Positions 38,240 through 46,665 of a stretch of DNA of 64,000 nucleotides are shown in pieces. Position numbers and translations under genes: made by a program. Source of the stretch: Acidimangrovimonas sediminis. GTDB lineage: Bacteria; Pseudomonadota; Alphaproteobacteria; Rhodobacterales; Rhodobacteraceae. The notes beneath the pieces are model-generated. The model saw only the letters and a program-made list of their open reading frames with translations. It was not told the DNA's origin and did no database searches. Each line of letters opens with the position of its first letter. Within the stretch, counting starts at the first letter, position 1. The stretch lies in the NCBI RefSeq assembly GCF_002871005.1, contig NZ_PHSN01000018.1:62001-126000 (forward strand). Reading direction: 5' to 3'.

Positions 38240-38584
38240 GCGATATTCCGAGCTGCACAATGCGTGTGCGCCTGCTGCGTGGACTTGCGGCATCATTGCG
38301 CAAGGCGTGTATGGGCAGCGGTTTTCGCGTGGCCGCGACGGCGGATCACTCTCGCCGGATCACGCGCGTACACGCGAATTTCATATGGGAACAATGGTTT
38401 GGCGCCTGCCAGGGCGCGCCTCGGGCAGGCGATCGTGTCCATTTTCTCAGGTCGTGCCGGGGGCGGTTCGGATGGCAAGCAATCCCGAGTCGCGTTTGAG
38501 GCAGTGACGTTCGCATCGGGCCCAACATGGCCCGGCCCGACGGCGCAAAGCGCGGGGAGCCTGGGTTTCCGCCCCTCGGTCGGG

Positions 38585-38609
38585 CGGATGGGGGCGCCTG
38601 CCCCATCCG
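38585..38609 (-). terminator. hairpin after the hydroxyacid dehydrogenase gene
   Basis: CGGATGGGG (38585-38593) and CCCCATCCG (38601-38609) form a 9-bp stem 6 bp downstream of the minus-strand stop. There is no T-run, so it is only a candidate terminator. Confidence 0.4.
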
Positions 38610-38614
38610 GCGCC

Positions 38615-39502
38615 CTATTCCGGCTTGGTCTCGCGGAAAAGGGTCGGGCCTTCGACGATGAACGACGCCTGCCGGCCGGCGTTCATCAGGGCCTCCAGAG
38701 CGCCCAGGGCCCCCTCGGCCGTCGACCTGGCGCAACCGAGGTCACGCGCCATCGCGGTGTAGTACGAAAGATCCTTGTGGGCGTTTGCGACCGAGAACTT
38801 CATCTTCGACGGGTCCCGGTCGAGGATGTAGGGGCCCACGCGATCAAGGGCGGCGCCGTAACCGCCGCCCTTGGTCAGCACGTCCACCAGGACGTCAGGC
38901 GCGATGCCGCCCTCCGCCGCGCAGGCCGCCGCCTCGCCAAGCAGCGTGGCGAAGCCGAGGGAGACGAAGTTGTGCAGAAGCTTCAGCTTGTGGCCCGAGC
39001 CCGCGGGCCCGGCATAGAACCGGTTTTCCGAGAAGCATTCGAGCAGGGGCAGGGCGGCCTCGTAAGTGTCGCTGTCGCCCCCGATCAGCAGGTTCAGGCG
39101 CCCCTGTGCCGCCTCGAGCGGCGTCCGGGTCATCGGCGCGTCCAGAAACCGCGCGCCGGCCGCCATGGCCTTCTCTGCTAGCCGCTCGGTCGAGCTTGGG
39201 ATCGCGGTCGAACAGTCGATGACGATCATGCCGGGCCGGAGCGCTGCCAGCATGCCGTCGGGGCCAAGCAGCACCTCCTCGACCTGCGGCGTGCCGTTCA
39301 CGCACAAAAGGATGATGTCGCTGTCGCGCGCCAGATCCTGTCGATCGGCCACGCCGGCGCCGCCAAGCGCGACAAGATCCTCCACCGGCTGATTGCCGGG
39401 GTGCTCCAGAAAGCGCAGGGTCCAGCCCTTGCGCAGGATGTTCAGCGCGATGCCATGGCCCATCAGCCCCACACCGACAATGCCAACCGTCTTGTCGCTC
39501 AT
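38615..39502 (-). CDS. NAD(P)-dependent beta-hydroxyacid dehydrogenase (3-hydroxyisobutyrate dehydrogenase family)
   Basis: The 295-aa protein has the Rossmann motif GIVGVGLMGHGIA, the DCSTAIPSSTE substrate strand, ARFLDAPMTRT, and the catalytic Lys in GSGHKLKLLHNFVS. Family members oxidise 3-hydroxyisobutyrate, tartronate semialdehyde, 2-(hydroxymethyl)glutarate and L-threonate-type acids. It is the last gene of a minus-strand run with the TtuC-like and Fe-alcohol dehydrogenase genes. A strong ribosome site (GGGAGGAGA) precedes ATG 39502. Substrate not fixed. Confidence 0.85.
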   Translation of the reverse strand: MSDKTVGIVGVGLMGHGIALNILRKGWTLRFLEHPGNQPVEDLVALGGAGVADRQDLARDSDIILLCVNGTPQVEEVLLGPDGMLAALRPGMIVIDCSTAIPSSTERLAEKAMAAGARFLDAPMTRTPLEAAQGRLNLLIGGDSDTYEAALPLLECFSENRFYAGPAGSGHKLKLLHNFVSLGFATLLGEAAACAAEGGIAPDVLVDVLTKGGGYGAALDRVGPYILDRDPSKMKFSVANAHKDLSYYTAMARDLGCARSTAEGALGALEALMNAGRQASFIVEGPTLFRETKPE

Positions 39503-39530
39503 GTCGTCTCCTCCCTCATCCGGCCAGCGG

Positions 39531-40616
39531 TCAACCAAGCGCCCGGCAGATCGCATCTGTCATCTCGGTGCATCCCGCCGTGCCGCCCAGATCCCGGGGC
39601 ACGGCCGCGCCCTGGGCCAGAACCTTGTCGACGGCTCCGTCGATGCGCGCCGCAGCCTCGGAAAGTGTTGCATCGCCATGCCGGTCCGACAACCAGCGCA
39701 GCATCATCGTGGCTGACAGGATCGTGGCCAGCGGGCTTGCCACGTCCTGGCCCGCGATATCGGGGGCCGATCCGTGGGCGCCCTGGAACAGCGCCTGATT
39801 GTCGCCGATCTCGCCCGACGGCGAGATGCCCATGCCCCCCACCGTGGTCGCGCCGAGGTCCGAGATGATATCGCCGAACATGTTCTCGGCGACGATCACG
39901 TCGTAGAAGTCCGGGCGCTTGATCAGGTGAACGGTGATCGCGTCGGCATAGGCGTAGTCGATCTCGACATCCGGGTAATCCGCCGCGACCTCGTCGCAGA
40001 CGCCCCGGAAGAACGCGTAGCTGCGCAGGATGTTGGCCTTGTCGCAGACCGTCACGCGGCGCTTGCCGTCGCGCGGGGCGCCGTTGCGCTTGCGCGACAG
40101 GTCGAACGCAAAGCGCGCGACCCGCTCCGTCCCCTTGCGGGTCACCATCAGGGTATCGGTCGCAACCTCGCCACGCAGCAGGACACCGGCCCCGCGGCTG
40201 GCATAGAGACCCTCGGTGTTCTCGCGGATGATGACATAGTCGATGCCGCCCTCCTCGAATGCGCGCAGGGGCGATGTCACCCCGGACAAAAGCTTCACCG
40301 GGCGCACGTTGGCATAGAGGTCGAGACGGAAGCGAAGCTGGAGATGCAGTTCGTTGCCCACCTCGGTGCCGTCGGGATAGGTCACGCCGGGCAGGCCCGC
40401 CGCCCCGTGCAGCACCGCGTCGAGATCGCGGCAAGCGGTGAACGTGTCTTCGGGCAGCACCTCGCCGGACTTGCGATAATGCGCGGCGCCGCCGTCGAGC
40501 ATCTCGAAATGCAGGGCGTCGCGGCCAAGGGCCGCCTGCAGCACCTTGACCGTCGCGTCGGTCACCTCGGGTCCGATGCCGTCGCCGGCGATGGTTGCGA
40601 TCTTGTAGTGCGTCAC
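39531..40616 (-). CDS. isocitrate/isopropylmalate-type dehydrogenase (tartrate dehydrogenase-like)
   Basis: The 361-aa decarboxylating dehydrogenase starts at GTG 40616 (MTHYKIATIAGDGIGPEV). It has the LRFRLDLYANVRPVKL block, the catalytic Tyr-containing IIRENTEGLYAS segment, a metal/NAD site NMFGDIISDLGA and HGSAPDIAGQD. The GIGP-EVT opening with no LeuB-specific motif fits tartrate dehydrogenase/D-malate dehydrogenase (TtuC/DmlA) relatives. The ribosome site GAGGAGCGGAAG is good. It lies 28 bp upstream of the beta-hydroxyacid dehydrogenase gene. Confidence 0.83.
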   Translation of the reverse strand: MTHYKIATIAGDGIGPEVTDATVKVLQAALGRDALHFEMLDGGAAHYRKSGEVLPEDTFTACRDLDAVLHGAAGLPGVTYPDGTEVGNELHLQLRFRLDLYANVRPVKLLSGVTSPLRAFEEGGIDYVIIRENTEGLYASRGAGVLLRGEVATDTLMVTRKGTERVARFAFDLSRKRNGAPRDGKRRVTVCDKANILRSYAFFRGVCDEVAADYPDVEIDYAYADAITVHLIKRPDFYDVIVAENMFGDIISDLGATTVGGMGISPSGEIGDNQALFQGAHGSAPDIAGQDVASPLATILSATMMLRWLSDRHGDATLSEAAARIDGAVDKVLAQGAAVPRDLGGTAGCTEMTDAICRALG

Positions 40617-40768
40617 CTTCCGCTCCTCGCGCGTTTTGCCATCACCCGTCGGTGGCGATGTATTTTGCTTCCGTGAATTCGGGCATGCCGTGATGCGCCC
40701 TCTCGCGCCCCGGCCTGCTTGCTTGACGCCGCCGAAGGGCGCCGTGGGTCGCTCCTCTTGATCTTCAG

Positions 40769-41974
40769 TCAGGACGGGACAAGCGCGGCTCGGATCAGCC
40801 TGGCCACCGCCGCGGCGCTCAGTTCCCGGGGGTTGTTCTCGACAAGGCGGGCGGCGTTCATTGCATTCTCGGCCGCCCAGTCGATGCGATCCTCGGGCAT
40901 GCCGATCGCGCCAAGGTCGGGGGGCATGCCGATCGTCCGGAACAGCTCGCGCACGGCGGAGATCGCGTCACTTGCGGTGTTGCCGGCGCCGATGGCCTTC
41001 GCGACCTCGGCATAGGCTTCGGGTGCGGCTTCGGCGTTGTATTCCATCGTGTAGGGAAGCAATACGCCCACCCCGAGCCCGTGGGCCGTATGTGTCAGCG
41101 CGCCGATCGGGTACTGGATGGCATGCGCCGCCGCGGTTCCTGCCGTGGCGAACGCGAGGCCCGCAAGCGTCGACGCCAGCATGATTGCGCTTCGGGCCTC
41201 CAGGTCGCTTCCGTCCGCGACGGCACGGGGCAGCCAGTCGAAGATCAGCCGGATCGCCGCCAGCGCGTGGTGATCGCTCAGCACGTTCTTGCCCACGAAC
41301 ACGCGGGTCATGGCGATTTCTGGATCGGGCTTGCGGCGGATGGCGCAGAACGCCTCGATTGCATGGGCCAGGGCATCGGCCCCCGAGGCCGCGGTCAGCC
41401 CGAGAGGGCAGCTCAGCGTCAGCTCCGGGTCGCAGATCGCCGTATGCGGGATCAGCTCGGGGCTGGAGATGCCGACCTTCATGGCCCGGTCGGGATCCGC
41501 GACGACCGCAACGGGCGTCACCTCCGATCCGGTGCCCGAGGTCGTGGGCACCGCGATGACGGGTCGTATGGGGCCCGGCACCTTGAATTCGCCGTAGTAC
41601 CGCGACAGCGGTCCCTCGTGGCTCAGCGACAGGCTGACCAGCTTGGCAAGGTCGAGGCAGCTTCCGCCGCCCAGCCCGACGATCACCTGCGGGTCGAAGG
41701 CCGCATGCTGCGCGACGCAGGCGCCGATGTTTCCAAGCGGCAACTCCGCCTCGGTGTCCGAAAAGACCCGGGCGTCCAGTCCCGCCGCCTTCATCCGGGC
41801 AAGGATATCCGCCATTTCCGGCAGTTCGGCAAAGCGCGCGTCGGTGCAGATCAGCACGCGGGCCCCAAGAGTCCGTGACCCAAGCGTACGGGCTGCGGCG
41901 GCAAGGGCGTGGCGCTGCCCCACCCCGAACAGGATGCGGGCCGGCGCACGCATGACGCCGAGGTCGAAATTCAT
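40769..41974 (-). CDS. iron-containing alcohol dehydrogenase
   Basis: The 401-aa protein has GGGSCLDLAKLVSLSL, PTTSGTGSEVTPVAV and metal-binding residues around SGADALAHAIEAFC and the Gly-His region GALTHTAHGLGVGV. This is the group III metal-dependent alcohol dehydrogenase family that also includes maleylacetate and hydroxyacid:oxoacid reductases. The long open frame continues past the start over the divergent gene; ATG 41974 is supported by ribosome site GGGAGGA. Substrate not identified. It is divergent from an aldehyde dehydrogenase, as for an alcohol-aldehyde-acid oxidation pair. Confidence 0.85.
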   Translation of the reverse strand: MNFDLGVMRAPARILFGVGQRHALAAAARTLGSRTLGARVLICTDARFAELPEMADILARMKAAGLDARVFSDTEAELPLGNIGACVAQHAAFDPQVIVGLGGGSCLDLAKLVSLSLSHEGPLSRYYGEFKVPGPIRPVIAVPTTSGTGSEVTPVAVVADPDRAMKVGISSPELIPHTAICDPELTLSCPLGLTAASGADALAHAIEAFCAIRRKPDPEIAMTRVFVGKNVLSDHHALAAIRLIFDWLPRAVADGSDLEARSAIMLASTLAGLAFATAGTAAAHAIQYPIGALTHTAHGLGVGVLLPYTMEYNAEAAPEAYAEVAKAIGAGNTASDAISAVRELFRTIGMPPDLGAIGMPEDRIDWAAENAMNAARLVENNPRELSAAAVARLIRAALVPS

Positions 41975-42066
41975 AGGCTGTCCTCCCTGCCGCCGGATCC
42001 GTCTGCCGGTGCGCTGCGCTCTCCCTCGCGGCGACCGGATCAGGCACGTCAAACTTCCTATTGACG

Positions 42067-42085
42067 ATCCGATATGATATCTGAT
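42067..42085. promoter_or_regulatory. 19-bp near-palindromic operator, copy 1
   Basis: ATCCGATATGATATCTGAT matches its own complement except at positions 4/16 and the centre; its core GATATGATATC is exact apart from the central base. The sequence lies between the divergent Fe-alcohol dehydrogenase and aldehyde dehydrogenase genes. Its first 14 bases differ by one from a site upstream of dctP (47773). Confidence 0.65.
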
Positions 42086-42220
42086 TAATCGACACCAAAG
42101 TTGATCGTCAAGCGTTATTCTTGACGGGGCAGGGGGCGGCGCAGGGGCTGTCTTCCTGACCGGCCAAAGCCCGAGGTGCGGCGCTGAAGCTGCCCGACCG
42201 CTCAATACCGTGGAGGAGAC

Positions 42221-43678
42221 ATGAAACTTCGAGACCTGTGGTTCGACCCGAGCCATCTTTATATCGGCGGCACTTGGCGCCCGGCTGCGGGCGGCGACAC
42301 GATCGGCGTCACCGACCCCTCGACGGGCGAGGAAATCACCCGCATTGCCAGAGGCTTGCCCGAAGATGTCGATGCCGCCGTCGCGGCAGCCCATGAGGCC
42401 TTCGCGGGGGAGTGGGGGGCCCTTGACGCGGCCGAGCGCGGGCGGCTTATGATGCGGCTGAGCGAGCTGGTGAAGGCGCGCGGCGACACGCTTGCGATGC
42501 TCGAATGCCTCGATGTCGGCAAGCCGCTGAACCAGTGCCACGGCGACGTGAAGCAATTGGCCCGCTATCTGGAATTCTATGCCGGGGCGGCGGACAAGCT
42601 GCACGGCGAGACGATTCCCTACCAGCGCGGATACACCGTCATGACGCTGCGCGAGCCGCATGGCGTCACCGGCCATATCGTGCCGTGGAACTATCCGATG
42701 CAGATCGTCGGCCGCTCGATCGGGGCCTCGCTTGCGGCGGGCAATGCCTGCGTGCTTAAACCGGCCGAGGATGCCTCGCTCAGCTCCCTCGCGCTGGCCT
42801 CGCTGGTCGAGGAGGCGGGCTTTCCCAAGGGGGCCTATAACGTCGTGACGGGTTTCGGCGGCGAGGTGGGGGCGGCACTGTCCGAACATCCCGGGCTGCA
42901 CCACGTGTCCTTCACCGGGTCGGTCGGCGTGGGCCGCATGATCCAGACGGCGGCGGCAAAGAACGTGGTGCCGGTGACCCTCGAACTCGGGGGGAAGTCG
43001 CCGCATATCGTGTTCGATGACGTCGATCTCGACGATGCGCTGCCGACGCTCGTGGGGGCCTGCATGCAGGCCGCGGGTCAGACCTGTTCGGCCGCGTCGC
43101 GGGTGCTGGTGCAGCGCGGCGTGTACGAAGAGGTGGTGCGCCGCATGGCGGCGATCTACGAGACGATGGTCGCCGGTCCGGCACCCGACAACCACAACCT
43201 CGGGCCGCTGGTTTCGGCCAAGCAGAAGCAGACGGTCGAGGGCTACATCGCCAAGGGCGGAGACCTGACGATCGCCGCACGCGGCAAGATCGCCGACACC
43301 GCGCCCAAGGGCGGGTTCTATGTCCGGCCGACGCTCTTCCGCGACGTGGATCCCGACCATCCGCTGGCGCAGGAGGAAATCTTTGGCCCGGTTCAGGTGG
43401 TGATCCCGTTCGAGGACGAGGCCGATGCGATCCGCATCGCCAACGGCACCGAATACGGTCTGGTCGCCGGGATCTGGACACGTGACGGCGGCCGCCAGAT
43501 GCGTCTGGCGCGAAAGCTCGACGTGGGACAGGTCTTCGTCAACAACTACGGTGCCGGCGGCGGGGTGGAACTTCCCTTCGGTGGCGTGGGCAAGTCGGGC
43601 CACGGGCGCGAAAAGGGGTTCGAGGCGCTTTATGCCTTCACCCGGCTTAAGACGATCGTCCTGCGTCACGGCGACTGA
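42221..43678 (+). CDS. NAD(P)-dependent aldehyde dehydrogenase
   Basis: The 485-aa protein is a typical aldehyde dehydrogenase. VPWNYPMQIVGRSIG binds cofactor, FTGSVGVGR follows, LELGGKSPHIVFDD carries the catalytic Glu, and AAGQTCSAASR the nucleophile Cys. FVNNYGAGGGVELPFGG is reminiscent of betaine-, gamma-aminobutyraldehyde- or glycolaldehyde-type enzymes. It is divergent from the Fe-alcohol dehydrogenase and shares an operator region. It may act on a hydroxyaldehyde from sugar-acid breakdown. A terminator-like hairpin follows. Confidence 0.9.
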   Translation: MKLRDLWFDPSHLYIGGTWRPAAGGDTIGVTDPSTGEEITRIARGLPEDVDAAVAAAHEAFAGEWGALDAAERGRLMMRLSELVKARGDTLAMLECLDVGKPLNQCHGDVKQLARYLEFYAGAADKLHGETIPYQRGYTVMTLREPHGVTGHIVPWNYPMQIVGRSIGASLAAGNACVLKPAEDASLSSLALASLVEEAGFPKGAYNVVTGFGGEVGAALSEHPGLHHVSFTGSVGVGRMIQTAAAKNVVPVTLELGGKSPHIVFDDVDLDDALPTLVGACMQAAGQTCSAASRVLVQRGVYEEVVRRMAAIYETMVAGPAPDNHNLGPLVSAKQKQTVEGYIAKGGDLTIAARGKIADTAPKGGFYVRPTLFRDVDPDHPLAQEEIFGPVQVVIPFEDEADAIRIANGTEYGLVAGIWTRDGGRQMRLARKLDVGQVFVNNYGAGGGVELPFGGVGKSGHGREKGFEALYAFTRLKTIVLRHGD

Positions 43679-43701
43679 GGCCTGAGACCGAGGTATTCCA
43701 G

Positions 43702-43730
43702 GGGCCGCTTTGTCTGCAGGGCGGCCCTTT
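43702..43730 (+). terminator. terminator of the aldehyde dehydrogenase gene
   Basis: GGGCCGC (43702-43708) pairs with GCGGCCC (43721-43727), then TTT. It lies about 25 bp after the stop codon. Confidence 0.6.
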
Positions 43731-43763
43731 CCCGTGGCCTCGGCTTTCGGGGGGCGCGCGGGA

Positions 43764-44774
43764 TCAGACGGCGGCATGGCCACAGATCGACTCCCATATC
43801 TGGCGGGGCAGGGTGAATTCCACCGCGTGCGGCGCGTCGGGCGCGTCCGGGCGGTCGCCGGGGACGCGCACCGGTTTCCCGGGGTCCAACGGCGCCGAGG
43901 CGCGGATCTGATCGAGATAGAGGGACAGCGCACCGGCCATCCGGCCATTGGGTTCCAGCACGATGAAAAGGTCGCCCTTGTTGGCGGGGATCTTGGAATC
44001 CAGCGTGCCGCGCACCGCATCCCCCAGCGCGCAGCCGGTCAGCGCACCGACGAGGAGTTCAAACCCCAGGCCGAGCGCATATCCCTTGGCCTCGCCAAAG
44101 GGCGCGATGGCCCCGGATTTCGCCGCCGTGGCGTCCGTTGTCGGATCGCCCGCAGCGTCAAGCGCCCAGCCGGCCGGGATCGGGGCGCCGCGGTTGGCGT
44201 GGTCGTGGATCTTGCCCATCGACACGCGGGAGGTCGCGAGATCGACGACAAAGGGCCGGTCGGCGGTGGGCACCCCGATCGTCACCGGGTTGGTGCCGAT
44301 CATTGCCCGGCGCCCGCCCCAGGGATGCACCAGCGCCTCGGACAGCGTGAACCCAAGAAGCACCTTGCCGCGCGCCGCCACCCGCCGCGCGTAGAAGGCA
44401 AGCGCCCCGAGGTGGTCGCAGTTGCGGATCGCCGCCGCGGCGATCCCGGTCTCGCCCACACGCGCGCAGATCGCATCAAGGGCTGCGATCGCCACCACCG
44501 GGCCAAGACCCTGCTGGCCGTCGACATCCACAAGGGAGGTGCCGCGCCAGCTCAGGGCGCCCGAGGCGGCCGGATCGGTCGCGCCGTTCGCGATCCGCTC
44601 GAGGATCCGGGGCAGGCGCAAAAGGCCGTGCGACGCGACACCCAGCGTCTCGGCCTCGACCAGCAACGCGACCTGGGTCTCGGCGCTGGCCTCCGGCACA
44701 CCGGCATTGCGCAGCGCGATCTTTGCGCGCTGTGCGGCCTCGGCGGCGGTAACCCGAACGGATGCCGTGGTCAT
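43764..44774 (-). CDS. malate/L-lactate dehydrogenase (type 2, Ldh2/MDH family)
   Basis: The 336-aa protein belongs to the type-2 malate/lactate dehydrogenase (YbiC/YlbC/DpkA) family. NAD-domain landmarks are VASHGLLRLPRI, IGTNPVTIGVP and DLATSRVSMGKIHDHAN. Members reduce or oxidise 2-keto/hydroxy acids, ureidoglycolate or delta-piperideine-2-carboxylate. It is downstream of the TRAP permease genes by 36 bp on the same strand and is likely part of that operon. Substrate by inference a sugar-acid-derived hydroxy acid. Confidence 0.84.
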   Translation of the reverse strand: MTTASVRVTAAEAAQRAKIALRNAGVPEASAETQVALLVEAETLGVASHGLLRLPRILERIANGATDPAASGALSWRGTSLVDVDGQQGLGPVVAIAALDAICARVGETGIAAAAIRNCDHLGALAFYARRVAARGKVLLGFTLSEALVHPWGGRRAMIGTNPVTIGVPTADRPFVVDLATSRVSMGKIHDHANRGAPIPAGWALDAAGDPTTDATAAKSGAIAPFGEAKGYALGLGFELLVGALTGCALGDAVRGTLDSKIPANKGDLFIVLEPNGRMAGALSLYLDQIRASAPLDPGKPVRVPGDRPDAPDAPHAVEFTLPRQIWESICGHAAV

Positions 44775-44810
44775 GTCTCCTCCCTCCCCCCTCGACGGGG
44801 CCCGGGGCCG

Positions 44811-46085
44811 CTACAGCCCCGAGGCATGCAGCGACATCGAGATCGCCGGGACGTAGGTGATGATCAGCACCAGAACGATCACCGTGGTCACCGGCAGCAG
44901 CAGCGACTTGAACATCCGCTGGACGGGAATGTCTGCCACCGCCGCCGCGGCGAAAAGGTTCACGCCGAGCGGCGGGGTGATCATCCCAAGCGCCAGGTTG
45001 ACCACGAAGATCACGCCGAAATGGACCGGATCGACGCCGTAATGCACGGCGATCGGGGTGAGGATCGGCGCAAGGACGAGGATCGCCGCGCTCGTCTCGA
45101 CGAACATGCCCACGAAGAACAGCAGTACGTTGACGAAGAGCAGGAAGCTCATCGACCCGCTGAAGCTGTGATCCGCCCAGGTGCCGATCAGGTTGGGCAG
45201 GCCGGACAGGCTTACCAGGAACGAAAACACCCCGGCGGCCCCGATGATCAGCATGATCACCCCGGTCGACACGCTGGCGGCGCGAAAGATCTGGGGCAGG
45301 TCGCGCAGCCGGATCTCACGGTAGACGAAGAGTCCGACGAACAGCGCGTAGACGACGGAAACCGCCGCGGCCTCGGTGGGCGTGAACACCCCGCCATAGA
45401 TGCCGCCAAGGATGATGACGGGCAGCATCAGCGCCCAGAACGCCTCAAGGAAGCTTTTCATCAGGGGCATCCGCTCTTCTCCGTCGCGCTTGCCGGCGCC
45501 GGTCACGCGGCACCAGATCTGCACGAGGATCACGAGCGACAGCGCGATCAGAAGGCCCGGCACGATCCCCGCCACGAAAAGCTGGGTGACCGAGGTCTCG
45601 GTTGAGACGGCGTAGATGATCATCGGCACCGACGGCGGGATGATCACGCCAAGCTCGGCCGAGGTCGCCTGGATCGTGGCGGCCATCGCGACCGGATAGC
45701 CGTGGCGCGTCATCGCCGGGATCAGGATCGACCCGATCGCGAAGGTGGTGGCAACCGACGACCCCGAGATCGCCGCAAAGATCATGCAGGCAATCACGCA
45801 GGTCGAGGCAAGCCCGCCCTGCATCCCGCCCACCACCGACTTGCAGAAATCGACCAGCCGCCGCGACACACCGCCGTGGGTCATCAGGTTGCCGGCAAGG
45901 ATGAAGAACGGCACCGCGAGCAGTGGAAAGCTGTCGAGGCTGGTAAAGATCTTCTGCGGCACCACCAGAAGCGGCAGATGCGAGAAGAAGGTGACCCCGA
46001 ACATCGCCGCAAGGCCGATCGAGACGGCCACCGGCACCGAGAGCGCGAAGAAGACGAGAAGCGAGGCGACAAGCGCGATATTCAT
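44811..46085 (-). CDS. dctM: TRAP transporter large permease DctM
   Basis: The 424-aa protein has about twelve helices and the typical N-terminus (MNIALVASLLVFFALSVPVAV), an FTPTEAAAVSVVYAL block and GMITPPLGVNLF. It forms the sodium-driven channel of a tripartite ATP-independent transporter with DctQ and DctP. It overlaps dctQ by 4 bp, so it is coupled to it. The alternative upstream start of the open frame runs through dctQ and is not used. Confidence 0.93.
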   Translation of the reverse strand: MNIALVASLLVFFALSVPVAVSIGLAAMFGVTFFSHLPLLVVPQKIFTSLDSFPLLAVPFFILAGNLMTHGGVSRRLVDFCKSVVGGMQGGLASTCVIACMIFAAISGSSVATTFAIGSILIPAMTRHGYPVAMAATIQATSAELGVIIPPSVPMIIYAVSTETSVTQLFVAGIVPGLLIALSLVILVQIWCRVTGAGKRDGEERMPLMKSFLEAFWALMLPVIILGGIYGGVFTPTEAAAVSVVYALFVGLFVYREIRLRDLPQIFRAASVSTGVIMLIIGAAGVFSFLVSLSGLPNLIGTWADHSFSGSMSFLLFVNVLLFFVGMFVETSAAILVLAPILTPIAVHYGVDPVHFGVIFVVNLALGMITPPLGVNLFAAAAVADIPVQRMFKSLLLPVTTVIVLVLIITYVPAISMSLHASGL

Positions 46086-46576
46086 TCGACCAGGTCCTCT
46101 TGCGGTGCATCGACCGGTTTGAGCTGGGCCAGCAGAACCCCGGGGATCGCCAGAAGGGCACCCACCGGGATCGCGGCATAAAAGAGGGACATGCGCACGC
46201 CGAGCATCGGCACCTGCTGGCCGTTGACGCGGATCGCCATCTCGGTGCCCTTCCAGACCAGAACCCCGAGAAAGACGAGGGTAAGCGCGGTCACCACCCA
46301 CATCACCACGTTCCGGGCATTGGGCGGCAGGATCGAGCGCAGGAATTCCAGCGGGATCATGAGGCCCATCCGGAATCCCGCGCCACAGACAAGGAAGACC
46401 ATCCAGACCACGACGCCCCGCGCGACGAGTTCGGTCCAGGTCGCCGAGTCGCCGAAGATGAAGCGCGTCACGACCTGATAGAAGACGAGGACGGCCCCGA
46501 CGGCCAGCAGCAGCGCGGCAATGTTGTGGGTTGTCTTGATCAGCAGTTCGCTGGCGGCGTGTATGCCCCTTCGCAT
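46082..46576 (-). CDS. dctQ: TRAP transporter small permease DctQ
   Basis: The 164-aa protein has four helices and the TWTELVARGVVVWMVFL segment of DctQ. It links the solute-binding protein to DctM. It is separated from dctP by 89 bp containing a hairpin, common in TRAP operons to raise dctP message. Confidence 0.92.
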   Translation of the reverse strand: MRRGIHAASELLIKTTHNIAALLLAVGAVLVFYQVVTRFIFGDSATWTELVARGVVVWMVFLVCGAGFRMGLMIPLEFLRSILPPNARNVVMWVVTALTLVFLGVLVWKGTEMAIRVNGQQVPMLGVRMSLFYAAIPVGALLAIPGVLLAQLKPVDAPQEDLVE

Positions 46577-46627
46577 GGCCTTGCTCCCTTATCGGCCTTT
46601 GAACCGCGCTGGCGCGCAGCCGGTGAC

Positions 46628-46653
46628 GGGCGCGAGGGAAATCCCCCGCGCCC
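46628..46653 (-). terminator. hairpin between dctP and dctQ
   Basis: GGGCGCGAGGG (46628-46638) and CCCCCGCGCCC (46643-46653) pair with one mismatch and loop AAAT, 12 bp after the dctP stop. It probably stabilises the dctP message or attenuates the genes downstream. Confidence 0.6.
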
Positions 46654-46665
46654 GGGCGTCAGGCA

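Larger units (their letters stand above)
38125..38614. other. 490-bp gap without a supported gene
   Basis: No frame here has convincing coding character. It holds a 15-bp palindrome (38225-38239), the upstream region of the secreted-protein gene and a hairpin near the end of the next gene. No RNA gene is recognised. Confidence 0.6.

Noticed and set aside
41975-44020. Minus-strand continuation of the Fe-alcohol dehydrogenase frame across the divergent aldehyde dehydrogenase gene
   Set aside because: GC-rich shadow frame antisense to a clear aldehyde dehydrogenase; a strong ribosome site marks ATG 41974 as the true start.
43710-45605. 631-codon plus-strand frame over the Ldh2 and dctM genes
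   Set aside because: Antisense of well-recognised genes, with high Arg/Gly/His content typical of shadow translation.
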